Positions 1 through 11,383 of a stretch of DNA of 64,000 nucleotides are shown here, in pieces. Each line of letters starts with the position of its first letter. The first letter of the stretch is position 1. The position numbers were made by a program, and so were the translations under genes. Location: NCBI GenBank assembly GCA_033239125.1, contig BSWB01000002.1, positions 155,358,409-155,422,408 of the forward strand, read 5' to 3'. The DNA comes from Fagopyrum homotropicum. Lineage: Eukaryota > Streptophyta > Magnoliopsida > Caryophyllales > Polygonaceae. The notes below the pieces were generated by a model. The model had not been told where the DNA came from. It searched no databases and saw only the letters and a program-made list of their open reading frames with translations.

Positions 1-1694
1 AATATTACATTACTCCTAAAATTATTTACTTTTTGATAAAAAATACGAGTGTCAAAAAATATTTTCCACATAACGTAATTTTGTAGAATACAACACTACT
101 AATTGTAATTTAGCTATGTAGGTAGAATAAAATCAGATACGGATTGGGCTTTCAGATCATCGGATACGGACCAGGTTTGAGAATAAAATCATATCAAATC
201 TGATACATCTGTTTGGTCTGTTAATAATTACTCCGATCGGATATCCGACTAAAGTATTAGTTATTCAGATACTATCCCGTTGGATTCGAATCGAACTTTT
301 CAAATTTTCTGATGTATATCCAAGGATTTGAATTGAATATCCGGATTTATACGTCTCTAGAATATGGTACATGGGGACAACCTAGTTGCTCTTGAACATA
401 CCAAAATCTCTAGAAAAGTGACGTGTTCCATTTGGTCTAATCTGGCAAACAATTTGTAATTACCATTTTAATGTAAAAATACAACAAATTAATGAAAGGT
501 CTCGTTCTTACCCAGTTGTGGGCATACTTGAGAGTCGTTGCAACCAAACAATATTTGCTATAAGGTGGATTGACACGTCATTGCAAATCAATTCATTACT
601 TTATTTATTGACATTTCCTTTTTTTGTATATATTTATTTGTATAGTAATTGCAAAACACGTAGCAACCCATAGAGGAAAAGAAAGCGAAATTGCATTTGT
701 ACCAATTCATTACTTTAAATAGTGACATGGCGCCTTGTATTACGGTTAAGTTATTTCAACTTTTTATAGCCAAAATAAATTTTGTATGTAATTTGTCAAA
801 GCCTTGTCCTTTAAGTCTTTGAAAACGAGAAATAAAAGCTTGAATTGGCTCCTCATTCTTTTATCATTCCTAATTTTAACAAACATATAGAGGAAATGCA
901 ATATGTTCATGTAGATATTAAACCTTTTGTAAAAATATTGTTCATATATAATATAAGTCTGAGTTTGTTGAGCGCGAAAATTTCTCATATCATGATAATA
1001 CGTGAATCTATATATAAGTTTTTGATCTTTTTATTGTTAAATGGTTTTGCGATGAAACTTTAAAGTTCGTACGTAGGTTTATTTTGCGTGCAAACCTTTC
1101 ACTTATTAGACTCGTAGATTGTGTGGTGCAAACGCCCCTAACAACTCTACAATCTACATAGACCTAATAATCTTTTTATTATATTAAATTAAAGTATAAT
1201 TTATAACATAGGAAAGTTTACCTTTAACTTTTAACAAAAACTCTTTTTTTTTTTAATATGAAATGAGAAATTTGATGATATATAGCAACTAATTTCCCTA
1301 TATTTGTTTCCCACCGTCCAATTCCATAGCATCCCATGTCTCACTTTTTTTATTGGTCAACTGTTTAAAAACAATAAAGTTTAATTTAAAATTTAATAAT
1401 AATTTTAATATAAACCTAATAATAAAAAGAGCAATCTTTCCGTAACAATGAGTCAACAATGACCATTAATTTTGGTATAAAACTGCATTATCTTTGACGA
1501 GCGGTCAAGCACCAAATAAACAATCCAAAAGGTTGAATATAAAGTATTACAAGAGAAACAAAGGTCCATTTTTTGTTTTTTAATTTAGCCGCTTCTTTTA
1601 GATTTGCCTCAATTAAATTGGTTGTAGACTTGACTTATTACCACTCAATTTTATGTTGTTATATTATTACATTCACTTTAGTTTATGCCATAAA
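1..1694. other. AT-rich intergenic DNA, no gene seen
   Basis: No supportable gene. The short open frames around 0.76-1.06 kb overlap on opposite strands and show no recognisable motif. Bases ~130-360 contain several GGATAC/GGATATC-like words, the look of a degenerate old repeat. Confidence 0.6.
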
Positions 1695-2112
1695 TCTATA
1701 TACATATATTAAAGCCAAAGCATTTACTTCAACGTGGTTCATCCTAACTTATTTGATGCCACGTGTAATTTTCTTAGAATTTTAATTTTTTTTAAAAAAT
1801 TATATATACATTTACCATATTTAAATTAGTCAATAATGTAATAGTATAATTATCCTATAATAGAAGTTATATTTATCTACTTACCATACATGTCTTTTTA
1901 TATATCTACACATATACATAAACATAGTTAAAATTATACTAATAGATTTATTATTCTATGATAAAAATTATACCCAAATAACTTTATATATATAGTTATA
2001 CGTATATTTATCTATACTAAATATACTTTTTTATTTTATGTATAGATGCTAATGTATTTTAAATTTATTAAAAAATTGAAGAGATTATTTTTATTAAACT
2101 TCTACCAATTAA
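1695..2112 (+). mobile_element. 5' fragment of a non-autonomous Helitron
   Basis: The segment opens with TC after an A (A1694), followed by TATATACATATATTAAAGCC, the same 5' terminus found at 2113 and 7962. It shares its next ~150 bp (a CAACGTGG word, then a CCACGTG word) with 7165 onward. It has no 3' hairpin and CTAG of its own before the next Helitron start at 2113, so it is read as a copy whose 3' part was lost or displaced when the second element inserted beside it. It has no coding capacity. Terminus identity is seen directly; the truncation history is inferred. Confidence 0.6.
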
Positions 2113-2472
2113 TCTATATACATATATTAAAGCAGAAACACTTTGTGTCACATGTCGTGATCTTATAAACTTCACACCACATGTCATTTTCTTGCGCATC
2201 TTAATTTTATAATTATAGTAATTAACAAATCAATAAAAAAAAGAAATGATATAGATAATAGATATATTATTTCCATTTATAATTTTATCACAATTTTCAA
2301 TATATTCTTAAGATATTCGATCTTTTCATTATTTTAAAAAAAATATCACTTTTAATTATAAAATAATTAGATTATTTATTATTCTAACTTTAACATATAA
2401 ATATATAGTTTTTATATTAATTAGGAAATAATCACTAACTTAAAAATGTATAAATTTTTATAATATAATTAT

Positions 2473-3417
2473 GGGCAATTTTGGTAAGTAGGCTGTTTTT
2501 AATTTATATACCACTAACTAGGCTTTTTGTATTATGTTGTTAAGTAAGTGTACCCCTCTACCACCGTAAAAACCCTAGCCGTACAGTTACTCTCATTTTC
2601 TCTCAAACTCTCCAAAGACTCCTCATTTCTTCTTCCCTGGCGACCCTTTCCACACCTGCTTCTCCGACTCAACTTCAACCCAGAAGAATGGCCTCCTCCC
2701 CTCCTCCGGCGTCCATGACCGTCGTCACTCCTCTTCAGCATCTCCGCCGCCGCCGCCTTCCGATTCTTCTACGTCGCCTCCTCCTCCATCTTCATCCACG
2801 TCTTCGTCCTCAACCTCCAAATCAAAACCGGTAATTCAATCTTTTCAATATATCTTTCGAAATTTCTAGGTTTTCATTTCAATTTAATTGTTTTGTGACG
2901 CTTCAGATCCGGAGATGATAAACAAGATCCAAAATTGGGGCCATCATAACATCGCCTCAGATGATAAACAAGGTCCAGAATTGTGAAGAACTTGACTGAG
3001 AATCTGAAATAGGAGTATCTGGTGTTGCTAGCGGAAACCATTACTATCCGCATAATTGAGGCTGATCCCTCTCAAGGATTTGATATTGGGTCGTCAATCC
3101 TTGGTGTTCCCAGGAGGTCTTATTCTTGTTAAATAAAAATAATTAAATGATTCCTGTCTCGCCTCCCATCTCTCCTCTTGGCTCATAAAAAAGAAAATAA
3201 TAAAAAAAAAGGCAAGAAAAATAATAAAAAAAACAAATTCAGTAATTAAAAATTAAAACTTATAATTATATAACAAATAACTAACATCATTTATTCTTTT
3301 CTTTCTAAATAGAAAGGTTAATAATTTTTACCTACTATTAAATGAAAGTGGTAAAAAAATTTGGGGTACACTTTCTTAAACAAAAACTCAAAAAAGTCTA
3401 GTATGTCAAATTCTCCC
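2473..3417. mobile_element. Pack-MULE-like element nested in the Helitron
   Basis: The ends are inverted: GGGCAATTTTGGTAAGTAGG on the left against GGGAGAATTTGACATACTAG read inward from the right, with further similarity through a shared GTACCCC word on each side. The element is flanked by a perfect 9-bp direct repeat TATAATTAT (2464-2472 and 3418-3426). Nine-base target duplications are typical of Mutator-like elements. The 945-bp interior carries no transposase but holds a GC-richer, exon-intron-like host gene fragment, the definition of a Pack-MULE. Confidence 0.85.
2565..3129 (+). pseudogene. Captured host-gene fragment inside the Pack-MULE
   Basis: A 5'UTR-like stretch (an AAACCCTAG word near 2570) leads to an ATG at 2688 and an exon to 2830 ending at a GT donor. 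That exon is rich in Pro, Arg, Leu and His codons. A second segment from 2907, after a TTCAG acceptor, runs to about 3129 and contains in-frame stops and a short internal duplication (GATGATAAACAAG twice, near 2914 and 2959). The donor family is not recognised. It is CG-rich compared with its surroundings, consistent with copying of a 5' gene end. An expressed product is unlikely. Confidence 0.55.
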
Positions 3418-3796
3418 TATAATTATTACATCTTTTTTTATGGATATTATTTAAAACAACCTAAAATAATTTTGTAATTGAATTTTTAAAATTTTCTCTA
3501 CTTTAACATCTATATTTTAATTTAAAATTTTATTTATACTTTTTCTTTTGAAAATTTTTATTTCACTTTTATCAACTTTATAAAATAGTCTACTAACATT
3601 AACTAAGATATATAATATTGTCTAAATTAGTCTATTTTTATTGTTTATCTGAAATTATAATTAATTTAATTATAAGTTTTATTTTAATCTTTCGTTAGTT
3701 AATTAAAACCATTATGTTACATAAATTTTTTTATAAAAATTTTAAAAATTATAAAATTTAAATTATATCCGTGCCTTGGCACGGGAACTACACTAG

Positions 3797-4248
3797 TATA
3801 TAAATTAATAGTAAGATTCTAAATAATTTTGTATACTCAAGAAGATAAATATTAAATTAAAAAACCATGTTATTATTAGTAATATTACGGTTATTACTAT
3901 CCAAATCATCGATCTATTTTAATAAATACAAAATAAAAATTACAGGATTACAAATAAGATTTTAGGAACATTTTTACTCTTAACTATCTTCATATTATAT
4001 TTTTTAAAAATACAATTAAAAACATATGCGTTCTCAGTTACAGTCTATTACCTATGACATATCAAAAATGTTGACTTTTGACCGTAGCGGAATTTATATT
4101 GACATACTTGTCAGATTGATCAAGTCGCCTGTTTACAAATTGTTGTACGAGACCTTCCCGCGCCTATTTACAGGAATTTTTTTCATAAGAAGGTAGTAAC
4201 GTTCAAAATAATCACACGCCTCTTTTTAGTACACTGATTGTACGAGTA
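3797..4248. other. AT-rich spacer, no gene seen
   Basis: The spacer lies between the 3' end of one Helitron and the 5' end of the next. Nothing recognisable is seen apart from AT-rich sequence. Confidence 0.5.
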
Positions 4249-6739
4249 TTTATATACATATATTGTAACACCCCAAATTTTACAACTCGGGGAGTTACTG
4301 GTTAGGACCGCACAGTGGGTCCCGACCTTAGTTTGACAACAATTTAACAAGATCTTACAACAAGACACAGATAAGGAAAATCAGAAATCATAAAATAATT
4401 CTTAACGATGTATGAATGTGACCAGAACAACTAACAGCCGGAAAACGTAATATAACGACGTACGGAATGAACGAAAAGAAACAAGGTCCAACTGAAAAAC
4501 CCACAAATAAAGGAACTGTAAAACGTTCTAAAAGTACGACAACCCGGCTGACCACTACCGTCCGGATCACTCGGCATCTGCTCTAACCTGTGGCAAATCT
4601 ACACAACATATCAACCGTTAGCTAACTATCCAAATATAAGTAGAATGACAACAACACAAACACAAGCAGAAACAAAATAAACAACCATCATGCTGGCACT
4701 CAACCGTTTATTATCTATTATTTAAGTGATTCACATTATTCAATTTAAGTTGTGGCACGAGAGCTATTAACAGCTCTCGCCTCCGTTCCTTATCCAACTG
4801 GGTGTAGGTCTAGCTGACCTCTGCCGGTAGCATCACTACAAACCGAGTATGGACTAGTCCCTAAAGAAACCCCCAGCGCTCGCAAGCTAACTGAGCAGAA
4901 TGCCACCGCCCGTTACTCTTAGGCCAAGTATAGGTCGGTAAATATATATCACAACCTATCTCTCTAAACATTTCAATCACACACCACTATCATCATTCAT
5001 GCTCATATTTAGAAGTCAGCTAAGTAAGCCCAAAGGACTTACTTGGTATAAAGCTCGACTCTTTGTAAACCAACTCGCTCTGTAAACTGTAGCAACTCAG
5101 TTGCCTGTCAAAGGAGATAAGTGCATTAGCACACTCCCACGTAGTTAGAAGTCTAAGACTTCTAAGATGGAATAACGTAGTAAGACATAACTAGTTACAG
5201 TACTAAATTAGGGTAAAATGACCATTTTACCCTTGGTCTCGAAATTCCCGAAATTTCCAAAATTCATGTTTAAACTCCTATTTGAGATTCTAAAATCATA
5301 TTCCAATTCCTAAAGTTTAGTTTTGTTACCAACTGTCACTTTTCTTATTTCCCTATTTTCCAAAAGGTCGTAAAGGTCTAACTTCGGTTCCAAATATAAA
5401 ATTCGTAACAGCTTATAAAAATTCCGAATTAATTCTCTAGATCATCTATGATGTTCCATCTACTCTTAGGAGCAAGAATTCCTCAAAACTGTTCAGCCAT
5501 TATTCTTATAAAAATTCACAAAGTTGGCTACCCCACTCACAATTTCTATACTTAGCCAAAATCCTAAGTTTACCAAAAACTGCTCAACTACCTAACTTCG
5601 GAAGCTTAAAACTTCTAATCCGACCGTTCATTTCTTCCCAAATTTTAATAGAGTAAACTACGTACATCTATCTATCATCTATTAAAATCTCAACGGTGGA
5701 TCTTTAACCTAACTCTCAAACATTGATCCTCAACATTGACCATTACTCACTTACAAAGCTGAGTTCTACAATGAGTTTTTCATTTCTATTTCTAAGGCAA
5801 TCTAATCTACTCTCATTATCATCCAGTTATCATCAATTGGAACTACATGAGACTTCAACAAAACTCACTTACTATCCCTCCATTTCCTTGGCTTGATCTC
5901 CATTCATAACAAAACCGAAAACATATATCATCTATACAAATATAACATCTAGAGGGCAAGAATTGGACTGCAGAAGAGAGATGGCTCACCTCTTCAACAG
6001 TTACTGGACTGAGGCGCCTTCAGACAGTCCCAGATGGCCCTCCGGCTTCCTCTTAGGTTCAACGCTCCACCAGCTGGCCCTTCCTTAAGACAAGATAGAG
6101 GTTGGAGGTGAGACTAGCTGACTAAATCGACAGGGACAGAGGGACGGAAGGTACTGCTGTTTACCTGGTTGGGTATTCGTACTGGAGGTCGTTTTGTGCA
6201 GAAGCGCTGAGTGCAGAGGTGTAACGTTGCTGTAATGTCGTTGTTGCTTCTTCTCGCGTTATTGTTTCTGCAAGTTCCTGTCACAGCCGGCTTGTCTAGT
6301 GGTTGCAGCAAGAGGAGAGAGATCTCGTGGGTTGATCAGTAAGGGAGGGAGAAGGAAACGTACTGCAGGTCGGGATAAACGAGATTCGGGGAGGCTATAG
6401 GAAAGGCAACGGTTACAGAAGGAAGAGAGAGGAGTAATTAGCGTGAATCTGGACAACACGATCGGCTGAAGAAGGAAGGAAATCAACCGGCTGTTTCTAT
6501 CTTCTGTAACGTCCAGCAGGCCCACGAAATCTGCAATTTCTAAGATCTTCTTGGGCTGCGCATTGGGCTGAAGCAGTCAAGGCAGTGGGCTGGAGAAGGC
6601 AAGCTGAAGGAGATCACGGACTGGGATGGACAAGGTAACGCTGGCTGAAGAGAGGTAGACAGCAGGCTGCTCGCTGGGCTGCAGAAGCTGAAGATGCGCT
6701 GGGCTGAACGTGTTGCTGGCGTTGCTGGCGCTGGGCTGT

Positions 6740-6893
6740 CAACAGCCTGTCTGGGCTTGTCACAGACTTGTCACAGCCTTGTCTGGCCTTGTCACAGACT
6801 CGTCACAGCCTTGTCTGGCCTTGTCACAGCTTCGTCACAGACTTGTCTGGACCTTGTCACAGCTTCGTCACAGACTTGTCCGGGCCTTGTCAT
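6740..6893 (+). repeat. Minisatellite inside the solo LTR
   Basis: Variants of CTTGTCACAG and CTTGTCTGGCCTTGTCACAG repeat about five times with a unit near 34 bp. The repeat explains the open, repetitive peptide-like frames here. No protein is inferred. Confidence 0.7.
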
Positions 6894-6915
6894 ATTCTAA
6901 ATTAGGGCTAAACTT

Positions 6916-7057
6916 ATTATTTTATGTGAAGGTAAGCTACCTAAAATGATTTTTATTATAAAGATCCTATCATTTTATGTGAAGGGGAAGCTACATAAAA
7001 TGATAAACTTTTAAAGGATTCCATCATTTTATGTGAAGGAAATCTACATAAAATGAT
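6916..7057. repeat. Three consecutive hairpin units in the solo LTR
   Basis: Three copies of a 35-36 bp inverted repeat lie at 6916-6950, 6969-7004 and 7023-7057. Each has an ATCATTTTATGT-type left arm and an ACATAAAATGAT-type right arm around a purine-rich loop containing GTGAAGG. The arms of copies 2 and 3 are complementary over about 12 bp; copy 1 has mismatches. They are seen directly; function is unknown. Confidence 0.75.
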
Positions 7058-7961
7058 AAATTTTATAATAATGTGTCTAACTAAGTAGACGGATATGGAT
7101 CAACTGATCGAGATCGGGTTTATTACAGAATAAACGGAATAAAAATTCCGGATATTACATATATTAAAGCCAGATCATTTCCTTCAACGTGGTTCATTCT
7201 AGCTTATTTTATGCCACGTGTAATTTTCTTATAATTTTGATTTTTTTAAAGAAAATATATACATTTACCATATTTAAATTAGTCAATAATGTAATAGTAT
7301 AATTATCTTATAATAGAATTATATTTATCTACTTGCCCTACATTTATTTTTATATATCTACACATATACATAAACATAGTTAAAATTATACTAAAAGATT
7401 TATTTTTCTATGATAAAAATTATACCGAAATAACTTTATATATATAGTTATACATATATTTATCTATACTAAACATACTTTTTATTTTATGTATAGATGC
7501 TAATGTATTTTAATTTTATTAAAAAGTTGAAGAGTCAAGCCAAAGCATTTACTTCAACGTGGTTCTTCCGAAATCTTATAATGACACATGTCATTTTTTT
7601 AGAATTTAGGTTTTTTTAAATCTAAATTATATATATAGTTTCACACCAAAAAAAATTATATATATAGTTACCATATATTAATTGTCATATTGTAATACTT
7701 ATATTTATTTACTTACAAATGACACATGTCATTTTCTTAGAATTTAGGTTTTTCTAAATCTACATTATATATATAGTTACCATATATTAATTATCCTATG
7801 GTAGTACTTATATTTATTTACTTACCGTAATATTTCTTATTATTTGCATATTTATTTGTACATATACTAAACATACTTCAAATTATACTAATAAAATAAT
7901 TATTCTATGATAAACTTATACCAAAATAATCTATCTATATCTATATATCTATATATCTATA

Positions 7962-8709
7962 TCTATATACATATATTAAAGTAGAAACACTTCATGCCAC
8001 GTGTTATTCACATATTAACTTCGTGACACGTGTCATTTTCTCACAATTTTTATTACTATTTAACTAATAAATATAAAATCACTAATATAGATAATAAATA
8101 TATTATTTTCATCTTTAATTTTATCACAATCTTCTACATATTCTTAAGATATCTTTAACATATTTTTAATTTTATTTATAAAATGATTAGATTATTTCCT
8201 ATTTTAACTTTAACATATAAGTATTATAACTTTATCTTATAAAACAATTATTGGTTTTTACTAAATCAACAAATTTATAAATTATAATAGTATTAGTGTT
8301 ACATCTTCTTTGTTTTTTAAAGATCATTTATAGAACCACTTAAAAATTTTAAAATTTTAACTTTTAAAAGTTTCATATTTTAATATTTACATTTAAATTT
8401 TTAATATTTTTTTAATATTTTTTAAAACTTTAATATCCCTTTCTCATCTTTTAAAATAGTTAATTGATATTAACTTATATTTACATTTTTATATTTTATA
8501 AGAGTCGAAAAATTTAGGATATATAATATCACCTAATTTAGTCTATTTTTATCATTTATCTAAAATTATAATTAATTTAATAATAAAATTTTATTTTATT
8601 TTTTCTTTAAATTAGTTAATTAAATATTTTATAAATTATAATTATAATTTTATATTTAACTATTAAAATTTAAAAGTACAACCATACCTTGGCACGGGTA
8701 CTATACTAG
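7962..8709 (+). mobile_element. Non-autonomous Helitron (~748 bp)
   Basis: It starts A|TC with the TATATACATATATTAAAG terminus. It ends at CTAG (8706-8709) followed by T, with a hairpin whose left arm has two changes from the copy at 3769 (CCATACC TT GGCACGG, 8682-8697). The right arm and CTAG spacing are conserved. It has no coding capacity. It is the clean-length relative of the copy at 2113. Confidence 0.8.
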
Positions 8710-9345
8710 TTTTGATAATTATCCTAGCAAGTTATGGTGATGTACATATTTTTGTACATCTATTAATTTATCTTTATCTTTAAAAAACGGGCCGAGTTTC
8801 CGGGTATGGGTTTTTCCCGCGCATAGAACGCGGAGTCATCGTAACTGTATCCCGAGCCTTCCCGGTTTCTTTCCTCTATGTGGGGTCACGTGACGGCGAC
8901 ATGTAGGGCCTACACTGTCCCCTGTTGTACGGTGGAGCTGGAAGGAAAAAACGGTCCCCACACACTTTTTTTTTTCTTTTTCTTTTTTAATTATTTGCAT
9001 TATCCAATTACGCTGAAGAAAAGAAAAAAGTGGACGCTGAATATAAACTATTTTTAGGAGTGATTTGTTCAATCCAAGAATAAAATAAAATAAAATAATT
9101 GTTAATTATTTAGTTTGTGAATCAGTTAACAAAAAGTAAAATAAAAAATATAAAGTTGATAAATTGGTGAATAGTGGACCCACCTTTACAAATTCAACAA
9201 TAACGTCTAAGGTGTATTTTGGAAGATAAAAAAAACTTTTGACTTTTAATGGATTTAGCTTCGTACACTCTTGTTTACCATCACACTGGTACAAGTTTGG
9301 ACCGGCCCGTCCAACTCCTGTTGTTAGAAGAAAACAAGCTGAATT
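8710..9345. other. Spacer, no gene seen
   Basis: No gene is supported. The two small open frames on the - strand (8.84-9.29 kb) have no recognisable motif. A GC-richer patch at 8780-8960 could be an old gene fragment but I cannot place it. Confidence 0.4.
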
Positions 9346-10245
9346 GGTATTTAGGGTCTTTTACATTATAAAGTTGAAATTTAGGATCCTATCAATTACA
9401 AATTGATAAATAGAGCTCCTACTTTATTGGACTAATTCATAAATAGGACAAAAAGTTCACAAAAGTGATGTCTAATGAGTGATGGCGGATGTGAGTGCTG
9501 ACTGTGACACTTTTGGTTGACATTTGGAGGAAATTTGGGGCAAAAAAGACGCATCCTTCTGCCCAGAAAAAATCCGCTTACCCAAAAATTCGCTTACCCA
9601 AATAATGTCACAATCATACCCAAAAATAAATTTGTCAAATTACATAAACATACTCGAAAACAACATACCCAATAAATCAGATATCAAAATAAAACAATAT
9701 TCATAAATTGGATAATATTTTATATTTATACCCAATTTAAACATCACCTAATACAAAATTCATAACAATTTAAATTTGTCATACCCAAAATTTTCAAAAC
9801 TCGATCTTGTACACACACATCAATATCAAATGACATTTGATCATTATAGCACAATTTGGGTAACCATAAAACATACCCAAAAATATCACTTTAAGCATAC
9901 TCAACAATAAGAAACATACCACAAAAACAGTAAACATATACCCAATAATGAGAAAAATACTACAATTCATATTTGGGTAACGAAAACAATGTCACCCAAA
10001 AAAATTAAACATTCATGTACTTGAAAATTTCATCAAACTAGCTATATTAACCAAAAATAAAAGGTAAACATGTAAAAAAGATACTTAAACCAAAAATAAA
10101 CATCTAATCACCATCATTTCAATTAAAGAAATTATTGCCCCCTATTTTCTAGTTTCCATACCTACTTTTTCTTTCTTTTATATAGAGTCCTAGTTTACAA
10201 AAAATAATTTTAAGGGGTCCTATTTCCCTAATTAATTCAAGAAAG
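9346..10245. mobile_element. Possible decayed DNA transposon with subterminal repeats
   Basis: Related words such as ATTTAGGATCC and ATAAATAGGAC near 9346-9450 recur in inverted orientation near 10,150-10,245 (reading inward AAATAGGACCCC, AACTAGGACTC). The interior is dominated by scattered TACCCAAA words. No clean terminus or target duplication could be fixed, so this is a weak call. It could simply be a low-complexity tract. Confidence 0.3.
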
Positions 10246-11210
10246 AAAATATGGTTATGGGTAGCTAATTTGGTACATTTGGCTCTGATCCCATTCGTAT
10301 TTTGGTGAGACGGGTATGAGTAAATATTTTGGCTCGTGAATCAACCCGATCCGACCCGTATATAGTTTTATACATATAAATATATGTATATATAATTTAG
10401 ATTATTTTGAGTGTTACATACTCTAGTTTTTTATTTAGTTTGTTTTGAGTATTTTGACGAGTTATACTCGTTTATAATACAAGATTGTAGGATCACTTTA
10501 CTGTAATGGTAATTGTTGTTTTTGAATTTATTTATTTTTGTGGGTTGATGGTTGTTGAACTCATTAGTAGTGCACTATGTATAGATTTGTTTAGATCCGG
10601 ACAACTTGTCCGGTTTGTCCGTCCGAAAAGACAGGCGGATATGAATAGAGGGAGAGGCCCAATCGGGTCAAAAAGCTAGCCCAAGTTATATATATATATA
10701 TATATATTAAAAATATTTATATTTAATATTTAATGTAATTATAATAAATTTTATATATTTTACCTAAAATATTTTAGTAAAATTATCATATTTTTAAAAT
10801 CATATTAAAAACATTTTCAAAATATTTTCAAAAAAAAACCGGGTAACCGTAGACCGGCCCCGCCGGGTACAGTAGCCATTCTAGGTCCGGTAGTCGGGCT
10901 CGGCTCGGGTCCGGATAAACGGATTTAATATTTTATGAAGTCGGATCCGAGCCCGGATATGAGCAGGTATAATTGAATTGAAAATTTGTGTTAAATATAT
11001 TATATTACTTATTTTGAATGATATTTTCCGGAAAAAAAAAAAGCAATTATCAAGTACATACTGGTCATTCGAGCCGCTCATCCACTTATTATGTGGGTGT
11101 GCATGGCATCGTGTGGCGTCTGGACAAGCCGAATCGGGTCAGCCTAACCTTTACTTTATGAGTAGAGTTTTTAGATATGACTCAACCCCAACCGAACTGA
11201 GCCCGCTTTT
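10246..11210. other. Intergenic repeat-like DNA
   Basis: Bases ~10,600-10,680 and 10,840-10,960 contain clusters of CCGGGT, GGTCCGG and GGATCCGAGCCCGG words around a TA dinucleotide run (10,687-10,708), typical of a degenerate transposon. No gene is seen. Confidence 0.4.
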
Positions 11211-11383
11211 GGGCCTGTTTGGCAGACATAGGTAGATTATTTGGGAGATTAAAACTTCCCAAATATCTCAATAATCCATGTTGAAGTGGATGAAAAAAAT
11301 GGGCAGAATAATCTCCCAAAATAATATTCCAAGATTATAATTCCCAATAATCTCGATAATCTTATACCACCGAACGCACCCTT
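11211..11383. mobile_element. Small hAT-like MITE (probable)
   Basis: The ends are GGGCCTGTTTGG and, read inward from the right, GGGTGCGTTCGG (9 of 12 alike). The interior is itself partly inverted around AATAATCTCCCAAA-like words. The size and the GTTTGG-type ends fit hAT-derived miniature elements. No 8-bp target duplication could be recognised, so the exact borders are uncertain. Confidence 0.5.

Larger units (their letters stand above)
2113..3796 (+). mobile_element. Non-autonomous Helitron (host of a nested Pack-MULE)
   Basis: The 5' end is A|TC with the TATATACATATATTAAAGC terminus. The 3' end is CTAG (3793-3796) followed by T, with a perfect 7-bp stem hairpin (CCGTGCC TT GGCACGG, 3769-3784) nine bases upstream of the CTAG. 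These are the defining Helitron signatures: 5' TC, 3' hairpin, CTRR, insertion between A and T, no target duplication. Subtracting the MULE and one target-duplication copy leaves ~730 bp, close to the 748-bp related copy at 7962-8709. There is no Rep or helicase, so it would need an enzyme supplied in trans. Confidence 0.85.
4264..7159 (-). mobile_element. Solo LTR of a Ty3/Gypsy family
   Basis: The block begins TGTAACACCCC and ends ATTACA, and is flanked by a perfect 5-bp target duplication TATAT (4259-4263 and 7160-7164). Its length (2,896 bp) and several blocks match the LTRs at 47,080 and 54,166. Shared features include the opening, GGTCCCGACC near 4320, TTTGACAACAATTT against CCTGACAACAATTT, and the CACCGCCCGTTA and GGTCGGTAA words near 4905 and 4932. 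No internal region or second LTR adjoins it. Intact target duplications around one LTR are the product expected from LTR-LTR recombination. Strand is set by homology to the full element. Confidence 0.85.
4249..7961 (+). mobile_element. Helitron 5' part split by a solo LTR, with internal duplications
   Basis: Bases 4249-4263 are the start of the Helitron 5' terminus (TTTATATACATATAT, with the usual TC changed to TT). The matching continuation TAAAGCC resumes at 7165, directly after the solo LTR and its target duplication. The body 7165-7520 parallels 1715-2100. A 138-bp direct duplication follows (7581-7718 and from 7719, each opening ATGACACATGTCATTTT), then a run of CTATAT repeats (7930-7965) up to the next Helitron start. 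No 3' terminus of its own was found. Confidence 0.6.

Noticed and set aside
6694..6949. Repetitive peptide frames (LSQTCHSLVWPC-type) as a repeat protein
   Set aside because: They are open in two frames because of a ~34-bp minisatellite inside a solo LTR, with no promoter or splice context.
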